A stretch of DNA of 64,000 bases, from assembly GCF_003946115.1 (NCBI RefSeq), contig NZ_RHOH01000006.1, forward strand, positions 62,001 to 126,000, written 5' to 3'. A model generated the notes under the pieces. The model searched no databases. It saw only the letters and a list, made by a program, of their open reading frames with translations, and had not been told where the DNA came from. The stretch is from Lacticaseibacillus daqingensis (lineage in GTDB: Bacteria; Bacillota; Bacilli; Lactobacillales; Lactobacillaceae). A program made the translations under genes and the position numbers. Positions 1-8,128 of this stretch are shown here, one piece after another (position 1 is the first letter of the stretch; every line of letters begins with the position of its first letter).

Positions 1-77
1 GCGACCCAGGGATTACGTGCAACTTTGTTCATTGCTGGTGAAAAGGAATTCTCTAACCAATTCATGATGCGTTTCAT
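1..77 (-). CDS. PTS sugar transporter subunit EIIC, N-terminal fragment
   Basis: The minus strand reads ATG (75-77) followed by 25 codons up to the window edge. The peptide begins MKRIMNWLENSFSPAMNKVA, which matches the start of lactose/cellobiose-family EIIC permeases (a short amphipathic lead before the first membrane helix). A run of five G lies 8 nt before the ATG as ribosome-binding site. It starts 12 nt after the EIIB stop codon, so it is the third gene of a regulator-EIIB-EIIC unit. EIIC forms the membrane channel and sugar-binding site of the phosphotransferase system. The substrate cannot be told from 25 residues. The rest of the gene lies outside the window. Confidence 0.7.
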   Translation of the reverse strand, partial: MKRIMNWLENSFSPAMNKVARNPWV

Positions 78-89
78 TGTTGTGTCCCC

Positions 90-416
90 CTACTCAACTT
101 CGTCAGACTGAGTCAACTGGTCAATGAAATTGATCAGCGCACCGCCGTCCAGCGTGCCATAGATATTGGCTGGAATTACTGCAACGGTAATGTTGCGATC
201 CGCCGTCATTTCCTGGTATGTTCCTAGTTGATTCGCGAAGTGGGGACCGAGTAAGAGAACATCAATGTTGTTCAGATACTGGGCGACTTGGGATTCACTA
301 CGGGCATCGATGTGTAGATCTCGTTTTTGTTTCTTTGCTGCCTGCCTCGTTTTCTGTGCGAGAAAACCACTGGAAAAGCCAGCGCCGCAGCAAAGCATAA
401 TACGTTGAGTTGCCAT
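90..416 (-). CDS. PTS lactose/cellobiose-type EIIB component
   Basis: The 108-residue protein has the EIIB phosphocysteine loop at its N terminus (CCGAGFSSG, residues 9-17). By comparison with the CxAGMS motif of cellobiose EIIB, Cys10 is the likely phosphorylated residue. EIIB passes phosphate from EIIA to the sugar bound by EIIC on the cytoplasmic face. The length is normal for a free-standing EIIB. A good ribosome-binding site (AAGGAG) precedes the ATG. It lies between a PRD regulator (142 nt upstream in reading direction) and EIIC (12 nt downstream). No separate EIIA gene is visible here. The regulator carries an EIIA-like domain, but the transport EIIA is probably elsewhere or beyond the left edge. 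Substrate unknown, probably a beta-glucoside or oligosaccharide. Confidence 0.85.
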   Translation of the reverse strand: MATQRIMLCCGAGFSSGFLAQKTRQAAKKQKRDLHIDARSESQVAQYLNNIDVLLLGPHFANQLGTYQEMTADRNITVAVIPANIYGTLDGGALINFIDQLTQSDEVE

Positions 417-557
417 TATGAGTCACTCTCCTTAGAAGATGATGGATTACGTTTTTAGCGTAGCGTTGATGAACCAGTTCGCTCAACTACAGAATTGCCT
501 GACTCAAGGCAACTAGATACTCATAGATAGCACGAGATGGCGGAATTCTTCGTAGGA

Positions 558-2441
558 TTAGCAGCGGCTGAGACGTTGGGCGTTGTTGCCGTCGCTTAGA
601 ATCTGAATCAGGTACTGATAGAGTTTGCGAAACATATCGCCGTCAGCGCGTTGAATCGCAATGACCAGTACAATTTTGACAACCTGTTCGTCCCATCGAA
701 GACCGCTTGGACAGAGCATTACGGCAACACTAGTTTTGACGGCGTCCATGTTTAGCGAGTGTGGAATGGCAATATTAGGAAAACCAGTACTCGATGCGGC
801 GTCACGATCGAGGATACTCTGTAAAAAGCTGGGCTGAACGTTGCCAACTTTGACCATCGCCTGAGCCATCTGCGTCATGGCCACATGCTTGTTGGTAATG
901 ATGCCCGTTGGAGGCCAAAAAAGTTCAGGACTGAAGAGGTGATCAAACTTGTCTCGGAAGATTGCGCGGGCTTCACGATTCTTGATGATTTCGATAGCGT
1001 CTGAAATATCGGTTTGTGTACCTGCTAGTCCCAGTAGTGGAATCTCAACGGTGAGTGTCTGAGTCGTTAGCTGGTGGGGAAGGGGAACGGTGGTCAAAAG
1101 TAGGTCGTATTTGTATTGCGACAATCCGGTTGTGTCGGGTAATGTTGCGATCAATGTCAGGTCTTCTCCGAAACGCTGCTGAAGCTGTCGGATTAAGCGT
1201 GTGCCGAGGTGAAGGTATTCGGGGCAAATCAGAACCGTACGAACTTTCTCAGCATCTACGCGTTGGCGGGCCATCTCACCGCCGATGTGAAGTGCAATGT
1301 ATGCAGCCTCATCGCGATTAACTTTAAGCTCGAATCGCTTTTCAAAGGCAATGACAGTGAACACTGCCATATCGAAGATAATAGGGTAAGAAACGCGCAC
1401 AATTGGACTGACGGAGTTAATAGTTTGCTGGTGATGCAAGAGCCGAGTATGTAGGCCCTGAAAGTGAATAGCAAGCAGTTTGACAAACGTTGGGTTGGAA
1501 AGATCGATGTAGTACTGCTGGCTAAGCTCGTCAATGATTTGTCGGGTGAAGTCGAGTATCGATGGATCAATTTCACTGTCATCTGCTTCGCCAGAGAATG
1601 GGTTGGCAAAGTTTACGTTGGCTTTCAGGAGCAAGTAGATATTACTGCGCTCATCTGTAGTTAATTCAACTTTGAACGTTGCGCTAATTGCATCTGCTAG
1701 TTCGAGTGCCGCCCGGTGCACCTTGCCAAGTGGGGTCTTGATCGGTGGAAGCAAATCCTGGAGGTAGTTTTTATTTTGAATGCGGATAATGGCAATCGCG
1801 AGATGAAGAACGAGATTCAGACGGGCGAAATCGTTCACATAGAAGTCGTAGTTTTCTACAGTTTGTTGAACGAGCTGATGGAGCGTTGTTATTGAGATGG
1901 TTGGGAAAAGGACTTCAAATTCGCTGAGATCAAAAAAACTCTTGTCGTTATCTTCAAAAAGCGTGTATTTGCCTAAGCGACGAAGTTCCTTTTCGCTCGC
2001 TTTCAGCGTGACAGTATCACCATGAACGCGATATTGAACATGAAAGTTAGCATAGGATAAATTCATTCGCTCCAAGTCGTTCTTGATAGTTTGAACACTG
2101 ACGAAAAGTTGCGCGCTCAAGTCGTATAAATCAAGTACGTTGGTATGTGTTAGTAGGAAGCGCCTGTTGATAAACTGCGCGCGTTCGGTGTAGTTTTGAG
2201 GGATTGAAGGTGTGTCTGTAGTGGCTTGAATTATGGCGGCGCGGCCAACTTTAGGGGTAATTTCATAACCACGGTAGCTAGATTGTACAAGGCAGGGGGA
2301 ATGCGTGGTATTAATGCTGTGCACATAGTTCTTTACCGTTCTGGGTGATACACCGAGATAGGCCGCCAGTTCTTTGGCAGTGACTGGGCGACGAGCCTTA
2401 GTGATGTACTCCAACAGCAACTGTTCCTTTGCGGTACTCAT
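558..2441 (-). CDS. PRD-containing transcriptional regulator, LicR/MtlR-like
   Basis: The 627-residue protein has the multidomain layout of PTS-controlled activators. It starts with a winged HTH (residues about 1-60, recognition region near TAKELAAYLGVSPRTVK), followed by a second Mga-like HTH (about 85-165) and two PTS regulation domains (about 180-400, with histidines in LAIHFQGLH and AAYIALHIGG). Then come an EIIB-like domain (about 405-485, Cys in VLICPEY) and a C-terminal EIIA-like domain (about 500-627, IPHS phosphosite motif). Such proteins activate a neighbouring PTS operon when sugar flux dephosphorylates the EIIB/PRD sites and HPr phosphorylates the activating PRD. The start is fixed by an AGGAGG site 6 nt before ATG 2439-2441. 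It reads into EIIB and EIIC, so it probably controls its own operon. The gene is AT-richer than the genes after 2.7 kb. Confidence 0.88.
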   Translation of the reverse strand: MSTAKEQLLLEYITKARRPVTAKELAAYLGVSPRTVKNYVHSINTTHSPCLVQSSYRGYEITPKVGRAAIIQATTDTPSIPQNYTERAQFINRRFLLTHTNVLDLYDLSAQLFVSVQTIKNDLERMNLSYANFHVQYRVHGDTVTLKASEKELRRLGKYTLFEDNDKSFFDLSEFEVLFPTISITTLHQLVQQTVENYDFYVNDFARLNLVLHLAIAIIRIQNKNYLQDLLPPIKTPLGKVHRAALELADAISATFKVELTTDERSNIYLLLKANVNFANPFSGEADDSEIDPSILDFTRQIIDELSQQYYIDLSNPTFVKLLAIHFQGLHTRLLHHQQTINSVSPIVRVSYPIIFDMAVFTVIAFEKRFELKVNRDEAAYIALHIGGEMARQRVDAEKVRTVLICPEYLHLGTRLIRQLQQRFGEDLTLIATLPDTTGLSQYKYDLLLTTVPLPHQLTTQTLTVEIPLLGLAGTQTDISDAIEIIKNREARAIFRDKFDHLFSPELFWPPTGIITNKHVAMTQMAQAMVKVGNVQPSFLQSILDRDAASSTGFPNIAIPHSLNMDAVKTSVAVMLCPSGLRWDEQVVKIVLVIAIQRADGDMFRKLYQYLIQILSDGNNAQRLSRC

Positions 2442-2487
2442 GGCGACCTCCTAGGGGTGTTTACACTGCGACCCAATTATATGAATT

Positions 2488-2545
2488 AGTATAGGTTGCG
2501 AAAATAAGACCTTCAAATACAGGTTTGCATGGGGTGGGGCAAACC
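2488..2545 (-). promoter_or_regulatory. Promoter and inverted repeat before the PRD regulator
   Basis: On the minus strand a -35 box TTGAAG (plus coordinates 2511-2516) and a -10 box TATACT (2488-2493) are 17 nt apart. Immediately upstream of the -35 lies the inverted repeat GGTTTGC-N10-GCAAACC (2522-2545). This is a likely operator for the PRD regulator itself, an inference from position only. The remainder of the 2442-2716 gap holds the terminator listed next and nothing else recognised. Confidence 0.5.
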
Positions 2546-2672
2546 AATTTGACGTTGACAGAGAAGCACCCTAAAATAAACGCGAATAAAGCTCAGTGTT
2601 GGTTGGTATCCATACGTGAAAACTACTAGCGAGTGATCCTGCTACAGGTCACAAGGTAGATAGAGACAAAAG

Positions 2673-2707
2673 AAGGTCCAGCCTGCCATCGCGGCAGCTG
2701 GACCTTT
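2673..2707 (-). terminator. Terminator after the acetyltransferase gene
   Basis: The arms AAGGTCCAGC and GCTGGACCTT pair around a GC-rich middle, with an A tract on the left and a T tract on the right, so it can act on both strands. It lies 10 nt past the stop of the minus-strand acetyltransferase. Confidence 0.75.
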
Positions 2708-2716
2708 TAGGGTGGT

Positions 2717-3376
2717 TTATAAGTTGAGCAGGTAAGTGCGTTCAACGTAAGCGGCCTCAGCGTTAAAATCCGCTAAGGCTGGTTCGTTAAAGACGGTGAA
2801 CCACTGGGGTTGCTCGGCGCGATAGCCGACCGCTTGTCCTGCAACGGTGACCGTCAGCTCTTGTGTGTCTGGGTCAAGTTGCCAGTGCTGCGCAGGTATT
2901 GGGGCATCCCGGCGCGTGCCCAACACCCGCCAGGAATGGGCGATCTCACGTGCCCCGAGGGCTTGGTAAAGGCGGTTGGCCGCAGGGTCGCTACGGGTGA
3001 AAATCTCACAGTAGTCGGCGCCAAGCTGCTGCAGCTGCGCGCAACACGCATTCAGAAGTGCACGGCCGATGCCTTGGTTCTGGGCCGTTGGCGCTACGGC
3101 GAAGACTTCGATGTAGCTGCCGCAGCCGCGATCGGCGACGTACAGGTCGTGCGCGGACCGCTCGGGCGTAAAAACGCCGGCGTCAATGAGGCCCACCAGC
3201 TGCTGGTCACGAATCGCGACCAGCTGAACGGTGTGCGCGTAGCCGTCCGCTTCGGGTGAGTAAGTCTCACGTGTGGCAGCAATCTGATCGATAAACTGTG
3301 AGTGTTGGTAGGCCAAGGCGCGGCAGTCTAGCCACGCGGCCTTATCGGTGGGTTGGTAAGGGCGAATCGTAAACAT
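2717..3376 (-). CDS. GNAT family N-acetyltransferase
   Basis: The 219-residue protein carries a single GNAT fold in residues about 1-150. The acetyl-CoA binding motif A is visible as VAPTAQNQGIGRALL (Q/R-x-x-G-I-G loop, about residues 97-111), followed by the beta-alpha segment ending in RLYQALGAREI. A tail of about 65 residues after the fold is unusual for a minimal GNAT enzyme and may be a substrate or dimer element. The substrate cannot be predicted. It is monocistronic, divergent from rplJ, with its own terminator. Confidence 0.8.
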   Translation of the reverse strand: MFTIRPYQPTDKAAWLDCRALAYQHSQFIDQIAATRETYSPEADGYAHTVQLVAIRDQQLVGLIDAGVFTPERSAHDLYVADRGCGSYIEVFAVAPTAQNQGIGRALLNACCAQLQQLGADYCEIFTRSDPAANRLYQALGAREIAHSWRVLGTRRDAPIPAQHWQLDPDTQELTVTVAGQAVGYRAEQPQWFTVFNEPALADFNAEAAYVERTYLLNL

Positions 3377-3390
3377 TTGGCGGCCTCCCG

Positions 3391-3419
3391 TTGACGCGTT
3401 GATGGGGATATGGTAACAT
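3391..3419 (+). promoter_or_regulatory. Promoter of rplJ-rplL
   Basis: A -35 box TTGACG (3391-3396) and a -10 box TAACAT (3414-3419) are separated by exactly 17 nt. Transcription would start near 3427, at the 5' edge of the L10 leader. Confidence 0.65.
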
Positions 3420-3426
3420 ACTCTTC

Positions 3427-3536
3427 GTGATTATTCACTCTGCCTAAGACTCAGGGGGCGCAAGCCTTAATTATCCTGCCGAGGTGGTATCGGTACGCTA
3501 GATACCTCTATGTCTTGGTGGACATGGAGTTTTTTT
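3427..3536 (+). promoter_or_regulatory. Ribosomal protein L10 leader with attenuator
   Basis: The untranslated region before rplJ contains sequence typical of Firmicutes L10 leaders (TCTGCCTAAGACTC ... TCCTGCCGAGGTGG). Two exclusive folds are visible. GAGGT at 3481-3485 can pair with ACCTC at 3504-3508. Alternatively CTCTATGTC (3506-3514) pairs with GACATGGAG (3521-3529) followed by seven T, forming a terminator. The two stems share 3506-3508. By established knowledge of this leader, excess L10(L12) complex stabilises the upstream fold so that the terminator forms. The exact switch here is inference. Confidence 0.85.
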
Positions 3537-3575
3537 ATGCGAAAAACTTCAACCAAACTACAGGAGGTGAAACAA

Positions 3576-4082
3576 ATGAGTGAAGCAATTATCGCAAAGA
3601 AAGCCGAGATCGTTAAAGGCATTTCTGAACAGTTCCACGCCGCAACCAGCGCTGTTGTTGTGAACTACCGTGGTCTGACCGTTGAGCAAGTCACCGAACT
3701 CCGTAAGGAACTCCGTGAAGCCGGCGTGAAGATGGAAGTTATCAAGAACACCTACCTGCGTCGCGCCGCTGACTTGAATGGCTACGAAGACCTGGACGAA
3801 GTATTCACAGGCCCGACTGCCATTGCATTCTCCGACGACGATGCTGTTGCACCGGCCCGGATCATGGCCAAGTACGCCGACAAGTTCGACGCACTGGCGA
3901 TCAAGGGTGGGATCATCGAAGGTAAGGTCGCAACGCTTGACCAGATCCTCGAGCTGTCCAAGCTCCCAGATCGCGACGGGATGCTGTCCATGCTGTTGTC
4001 TGTTCTGCAGGCCCCAGTTCGCAACGTCGCTTACGCTGTCAAGGCTGTTGCCGACAGCAAGAACGAAGAACCAGCTGCTTAA
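3576..4082 (+). CDS. rplJ: 50S ribosomal protein L10
   Basis: The 168-residue protein [16 protein letters not shown]... is L10, the base of the ribosomal stalk. Its N-terminal domain binds 23S rRNA and its C-terminal helix carries L7/L12 dimers. The conserved block [20 protein letters not shown] is present in residues about 28-47. The reading frame extends upstream to 3510, but an AGGAGGTG site 7 nt before ATG 3576 and the family start MSEA fix the start here. The upstream part overlaps the attenuator hairpin. It forms an operon with rplL. The usual upstream genes rplK-rplA are not in this window. Confidence 0.97.
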   Translation: MSEAIIAKKAEIVKGISEQFHAATSAVVVNYRGLTVEQVTELRKELREAGVKMEVIKNTYLRRAADLNGYEDLDEVFTGPTAIAFSDDDAVAPARIMAKYADKFDALAIKGGIIEGKVATLDQILELSKLPDRDGMLSMLLSVLQAPVRNVAYAVKAVADSKNEEPAA

Positions 4083-4136
4083 TGCCGCCTAGGTTCGTCC
4101 TAACTTTTAAATACAATATAATTGGAGGAAACAAAC

Positions 4137-4505
4137 ATGGCTTTAGACACACAAGCAATTGTCGACCAGCTCAAAGAAGCTTCCATTCTTGAACTGAACG
4201 ACCTCGTTAAGGCAATCGAAGAAGAATTTGGCGTATCCGCAGCTGCTCCTGTAGCAGCTGCCGGCGCAGCAGCAGGTGCTGCTGAAGCTGCCAAGGACTC
4301 CTTCAACGTTGAACTGACCGAAGTTGGCCAGGAAAAGGTTAAGGTTATCAAGGAAGTCCGTGCCATCACCGGCCTCGGTCTGAAGGATGCTAAGGGCCTT
4401 GTCGACGGCGCTCCTGCTAACGTCAAGGAAGACGTTAACGAAGACGAAGCAAACAAGCTCAAGGAACAGCTCGAAGCTGTTGGCGCAACCGTTACGATCA
4501 AGTAA
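4137..4505 (+). CDS. rplL: 50S ribosomal protein L7/L12
   Basis: The 122-residue stalk protein has an N-terminal dimerisation domain, an Ala-rich hinge (about residues 35-52) and a C-terminal domain with the conserved [20 protein letters not shown] block that contacts translational GTPases. The start follows a GGAGG site at 4137; an in-frame upstream ATG at 4122 lies before that site and is unlikely. It is co-transcribed with rplJ, 54 nt apart, and followed by a strong terminator. Confidence 0.97.
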   Translation: MALDTQAIVDQLKEASILELNDLVKAIEEEFGVSAAAPVAAAGAAAGAAEAAKDSFNVELTEVGQEKVKVIKEVRAITGLGLKDAKGLVDGAPANVKEDVNEDEANKLKEQLEAVGATVTIK

Positions 4506-4527
4506 GGATTACTTGTCAATGCGGTTG

Positions 4528-4568
4528 AAAAGCCGTGTGTCACCGTCCATGGTGATGCACGGCTTTTT
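4528..4568 (+). terminator. Terminator of rplJ-rplL
   Basis: AAAAGCCGTG and CACGGCTTTTT form a GC-rich stem with a second pairing inside (CACC/GGTG), ending in a T tract 23 nt past the rplL stop. Confidence 0.85.
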
Positions 4569-4679
4569 GCTTTGCACATGGTGATCCGGTGAGAATCTCA
4601 CGACTTACAGTATCGTTAGCGGCGTTCATTCGAGGAGTCCGCTATAATGAAAGACAGAATGAAAAATGGAGGGGTCTGC

Positions 4680-7304
4680 TTGAAAAACATGCTGAAGCGT
4701 GGGGTCGCCTGGGTGCGCGCTCATCTGACACTGCTGAAGGTGCTGTTCGTCCTGTCGGTGCTGGTGTTCGTGATGATAATGCTTGGCCGGGTGTACCGCG
4801 AGATCAACGGGGACGAGATGCGGGCCAGTCTGGCAACGCAGAGTCCGCTGTCGCTGGCCGTGTTGCTGGTGGTCGGGTTGATCAGTGTGCTGCCGATGCT
4901 CAACTACGATTTCACGATCACGAAGATGTTACCGGGGGACTACCAGCCGTGGTACGTGGTAAAGTCGGGCTGGATCGTCAACTCATTTACCAATATCGCA
5001 GGCTTTGGGGGTTTTCTCGGTGCGAGCCTGCGCGCAAATTTCTACCATGAGCACGCGACGAGCAAGCAGGTGCTGGCGGCCATCGCCAAGATCGCGCTGT
5101 TTTTGCTGGCGGGCCTGTCCTTGTGGTCGATGATCGCGCTGGTGATGATCTTTGGTCTAGGCATTGGGCGAATGTACACCGATTACTGGTTGTGGCTGAT
5201 CGGCGGCGCGGCGTACTTCCCCGTGCTGATGATCGCCACGCATGTGACCAACGCGGCGTTTTTCGCCGACATGCCGATTCGTCGGCAGCTGAGCCTGACA
5301 CTGGGCTCATTTCTAGAATGGGGCGGCGCGGCCGGCTTCTTCCTGCTGATCGGCGCGTTCATCCACGCACCAGTAAACCTGACGCAGGTGCTGCCGCTGT
5401 TCTTGGTCGCTAATGTGTTGGGGGTCATCTCGATGGTGCCCGGTGGCCTGGGCTCCTTTGATGTCTTCATGCTGCTCGGGCTGAGCCAGGTTGGCGTCAA
5501 TAACAGTATCGGGGTGGTTTGGCTCCTGTTTTACCGGCTGTTCTACTATGTGGTGCCGTTCATGCTCGGCGCGGGCCTATTCGCGCAGGACGCCGGGCGG
5601 CAGCTGAACGCGCGGCTGGAAGGGCTACCGATGCAGCTGATTCGCCGCTTCGCCCACATCGTGCTGGTGGTGTTCATGTACTTCTCCGCGGTGATGTTGC
5701 TGTTGCGTGGGGTGGTGCCGGACATTGCCCTTCGCAACGCCTTATACCTGCGCCTATACCCGTGGACGTTCCTGTTTTTGAGCCGGGTGACGAACATCAT
5801 GATGGCGTTCATCATCTTCGGCTTCGCCCGCGGGATCGCCAACCGGGTGCGGCGCGCGTACTGGCCGACGCTGGCGCTTTTGGTGCTGGCGCTTGGCGCA
5901 TCGCTTCGGCGCGAAATGAGTGTCAAGTTCATCATTTTTCTGGCGCTGATCCTGCTGGCAGCGGTGCTGGCGCGCAAGGAGCTGACGCGTGCGCGGATGG
6001 ACTTTCCTTGGGGGCAGCGGCTGATCGACGGCGGCATCTTCGCCGTCACCGCGGTGTTCTACGCGATCGCGCTGTTCTACACTGCCCCGGCGATCCACCA
6101 TCGCCATCCGGTGCCAACGGTGTTCTTCTTTCCGTCCGAGCGAATGTGGCTCACCACGCTGGCCGGCGTGCTGGTGGCGGCGCTCACGCTCGCCATCATT
6201 TACGGGTACCTGGCGAATCCGCTTGATCCGCTGGGGGAGGGCGTTGATGAGGCCCGGATGCGTGCGCTGATCGCCCGGTACGGCGGTAATGAGGTGTCAC
6301 ACTTGGCGTTCGTCGGCGACAAGCTGGTGCGGTTCTTTCAGGTCGACGGTGTAGACCGGGTCGCTTTCCTTTTTCGCAAAAAGGCCGATAAGTTGGTCAT
6401 CCTCGGGGATCCGATCGGGGATGCGACGCAAGTTCGGGCGGCGGTCGCAGCGTTTGTCCAGGCGGCGGATCGGCAGGATCTGAGCCTAGTGTTCTACGAG
6501 GTTTCAGAACAAAACACGATGCTGTTGCACGAGTACGGGTTTGACTTCATGAAGTTCGGTGAGGAAGGCAGCGTGGACGTGCAGGCCTTCACCCTGGCGG
6601 GGACGAAGCGCAAGGGCGAGCGTGCGCTGATGCACAAGTTTGAGCGGCTCGGCTACGTCTTCGGGTGGCTCGAACCGCCGCACAGCCCGGCGCTGTTGGC
6701 TGAGCTTCAGCAGGTGTCGCTGTCATGGCTGGAAGGCCGCCCGGAAAAAGGCTTCAGTCTTGGCTACTTCGATGCCCATTACCTCAACCAGGCGCCGATC
6801 GCGGTGATCCGCGATGCCGCCGGGGCCATCGTGTCCTTTGCCACGGCGATGCCGATGGGCGAGGGCAACACGACCAGTATTGACCTGATGCGCTCAAGCG
6901 ACGCGGCGCCAAGCGGCATCATGGATGGGATGTTCATCAACCTGTTTGCGCGCGCGAAAGCGGACGGCTACCAGCAGTTCAACCTCGGTATGGCGCCGCT
7001 GAGCAACGTGGGCACCAGCGACTACTCTTTTTTGGAAGAGAAAATGGCGCACCTTGTCTACGAGTACGGCTACCGCTTCTACGGGTTCCAGGGCCTGCGC
7101 TCCTATAAGGAAAAGTATGTCACGACCTGGCGGCCTAAGTACGTCGCCTACCGCAAGCGCCAGTCGTTGTTGTTCACCCTGTTGCAGATCTTGCTGCTGG
7201 TGAACGCCCCGATCGGCACGAAGCCACGCATCGGCTTTTGGCGCAAACGGCTGGAAAAAGTTGGTCGCATTGGCGACATTATCGCCGGGGTGCGCGACAA
7301 GTAG
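4680..7304 (+). CDS. mprF: Bifunctional lysylphosphatidylglycerol synthase/flippase MprF
   Basis: The 874-residue protein has an N-terminal half of about 12-14 hydrophobic segments (flippase domain, containing VPGGLGSFD near residue 255) and a cytoplasmic C-terminal DUF2156 domain (from about residue 510). The latter transfers an amino acid from aminoacyl-tRNA to phosphatidylglycerol. Lysyl-PG lowers surface charge and gives resistance to cationic peptides. The reading frame has an ATG at 4647, but that ATG overlaps a TATAAT box (4643-4648) and so is probably not transcribed. TTG 4680, seven bases after a GGAGG site, is the likely start; ATG 4689 is a weaker alternative. Amino-acid specificity (lysine or other) cannot be read from sequence. 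A separate promoter and the preceding terminator make it independent of rplL. Confidence 0.93.
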   Translation: MKNMLKRGVAWVRAHLTLLKVLFVLSVLVFVMIMLGRVYREINGDEMRASLATQSPLSLAVLLVVGLISVLPMLNYDFTITKMLPGDYQPWYVVKSGWIVNSFTNIAGFGGFLGASLRANFYHEHATSKQVLAAIAKIALFLLAGLSLWSMIALVMIFGLGIGRMYTDYWLWLIGGAAYFPVLMIATHVTNAAFFADMPIRRQLSLTLGSFLEWGGAAGFFLLIGAFIHAPVNLTQVLPLFLVANVLGVISMVPGGLGSFDVFMLLGLSQVGVNNSIGVVWLLFYRLFYYVVPFMLGAGLFAQDAGRQLNARLEGLPMQLIRRFAHIVLVVFMYFSAVMLLLRGVVPDIALRNALYLRLYPWTFLFLSRVTNIMMAFIIFGFARGIANRVRRAYWPTLALLVLALGASLRREMSVKFIIFLALILLAAVLARKELTRARMDFPWGQRLIDGGIFAVTAVFYAIALFYTAPAIHHRHPVPTVFFFPSERMWLTTLAGVLVAALTLAIIYGYLANPLDPLGEGVDEARMRALIARYGGNEVSHLAFVGDKLVRFFQVDGVDRVAFLFRKKADKLVILGDPIGDATQVRAAVAAFVQAADRQDLSLVFYEVSEQNTMLLHEYGFDFMKFGEEGSVDVQAFTLAGTKRKGERALMHKFERLGYVFGWLEPPHSPALLAELQQVSLSWLEGRPEKGFSLGYFDAHYLNQAPIAVIRDAAGAIVSFATAMPMGEGNTTSIDLMRSSDAAPSGIMDGMFINLFARAKADGYQQFNLGMAPLSNVGTSDYSFLEEKMAHLVYEYGYRFYGFQGLRSYKEKYVTTWRPKYVAYRKRQSLLFTLLQILLLVNAPIGTKPRIGFWRKRLEKVGRIGDIIAGVRDK

Positions 7305-7359
7305 CCGGACCGTGGTACAATGAAACGCGACAACCACGACCGGAAACGAGGATAAGGTA

Positions 7360-7956
7360 ATGAACCACTACTACACGAATGACCCAACGCTCGCGCATGA
7401 CGAGCACCAATTCAACTTCGACCTGGCGGGACACACGCTGGCGTTCACCGCCGATAACGGGGTGTTCTCCAAGCACACCATTGATTACGGGAGCCGTGTG
7501 CTGATCGACGCCGTGGTCGCGGCAGACTTGCCGGCCGGCGCCATCCTGGACGTCGGTTGCGGCTATGGTCCCATCGGCCTGGCGCTGGCCAAACACTGGC
7601 CGGACCGGCACGTGACGATGAGCGATGTGAATGAGCGCGCACTGGGGCTCGCCGAACGCAACGCGACCGCCAACGGCATTACCAATGTGACGATCCTCGA
7701 GTCATCGGTGTACGACCAGATCGACGGCGACTTCGCCGTCATCGTGACGAACCCGCCGATTCGCGCCGGTAAGGCGATCGTCTCCGGCATTTTGGCCGGC
7801 GCATACGACCACTTGCAGCCGGGCGGCCAGCTGTTCGCCGTGCTGCAGAAGAAACAGGGCGCGCCATCTGCGCTGAAGCTGATGAAGGCAACCTTTGCGG
7901 CTGCCGAGGTGGTGACCAAGGCGCACGGGTACTATATTTTGCGGGCGATCAAGTAA
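7360..7956 (+). CDS. Class I SAM-dependent methyltransferase, RsmC/YbxB-like
   Basis: The 198-residue protein has the SAM-binding motif LDVGCGYGPIGLAL (about residues 64-77) and the NPPIRAGK motif (about 130-137). The latter is typical of RsmC/RlmG-type N2-guanine rRNA methyltransferases. It corresponds in size to the single-domain Firmicutes homologue YbxB, which in Bacillus also lies beside rplL. Here mprF is inserted between the two. A clear GAGG site precedes the ATG. 16S or 23S rRNA is the likely substrate by family, though the exact base is not shown. Confidence 0.88.
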   Translation: MNHYYTNDPTLAHDEHQFNFDLAGHTLAFTADNGVFSKHTIDYGSRVLIDAVVAADLPAGAILDVGCGYGPIGLALAKHWPDRHVTMSDVNERALGLAERNATANGITNVTILESSVYDQIDGDFAVIVTNPPIRAGKAIVSGILAGAYDHLQPGGQLFAVLQKKQGAPSALKLMKATFAAAEVVTKAHGYYILRAIK

Positions 7957-7967
7957 AAAAAGAGGCT

Positions 7968-8076
7968 GAGCCGAAAAGCGGTTGCGCTCAGAGTATCAAA
8001 CGGCCACCATGACAAACCCGTCCTTAGGTTTGACATGGTGGCCGTTTGATACGGCAGGGGCGTCGCTTTTCGGCTC
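7968..8076. terminator. Large two-tier stem-loop between convergent genes
   Basis: An outer 13-bp perfect stem (GAGCCGAAAAGCG 7968-7980 with CGCTTTTCGGCTC 8064-8076) encloses a 24-bp inner stem (7994-8017 with 8028-8051) carrying a single A/A mismatch and a 10-nt loop. An A-rich run precedes the outer arm. The position between convergent genes suggests bidirectional termination, but the structure is far longer than a terminator needs. Confidence 0.6.
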
Positions 8077-8128
8077 GGACTGTCCTGGAATCGTCGCGGC
8101 TCATAATGATGCCCAGCCGCCTTTACGC

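Noticed and set aside
4647-4679. ATG 4647 as mprF start
   Set aside because: It overlaps the TATAAT box, so it would lie upstream of the transcript start. TTG 4680 has a proper ribosome-binding site.
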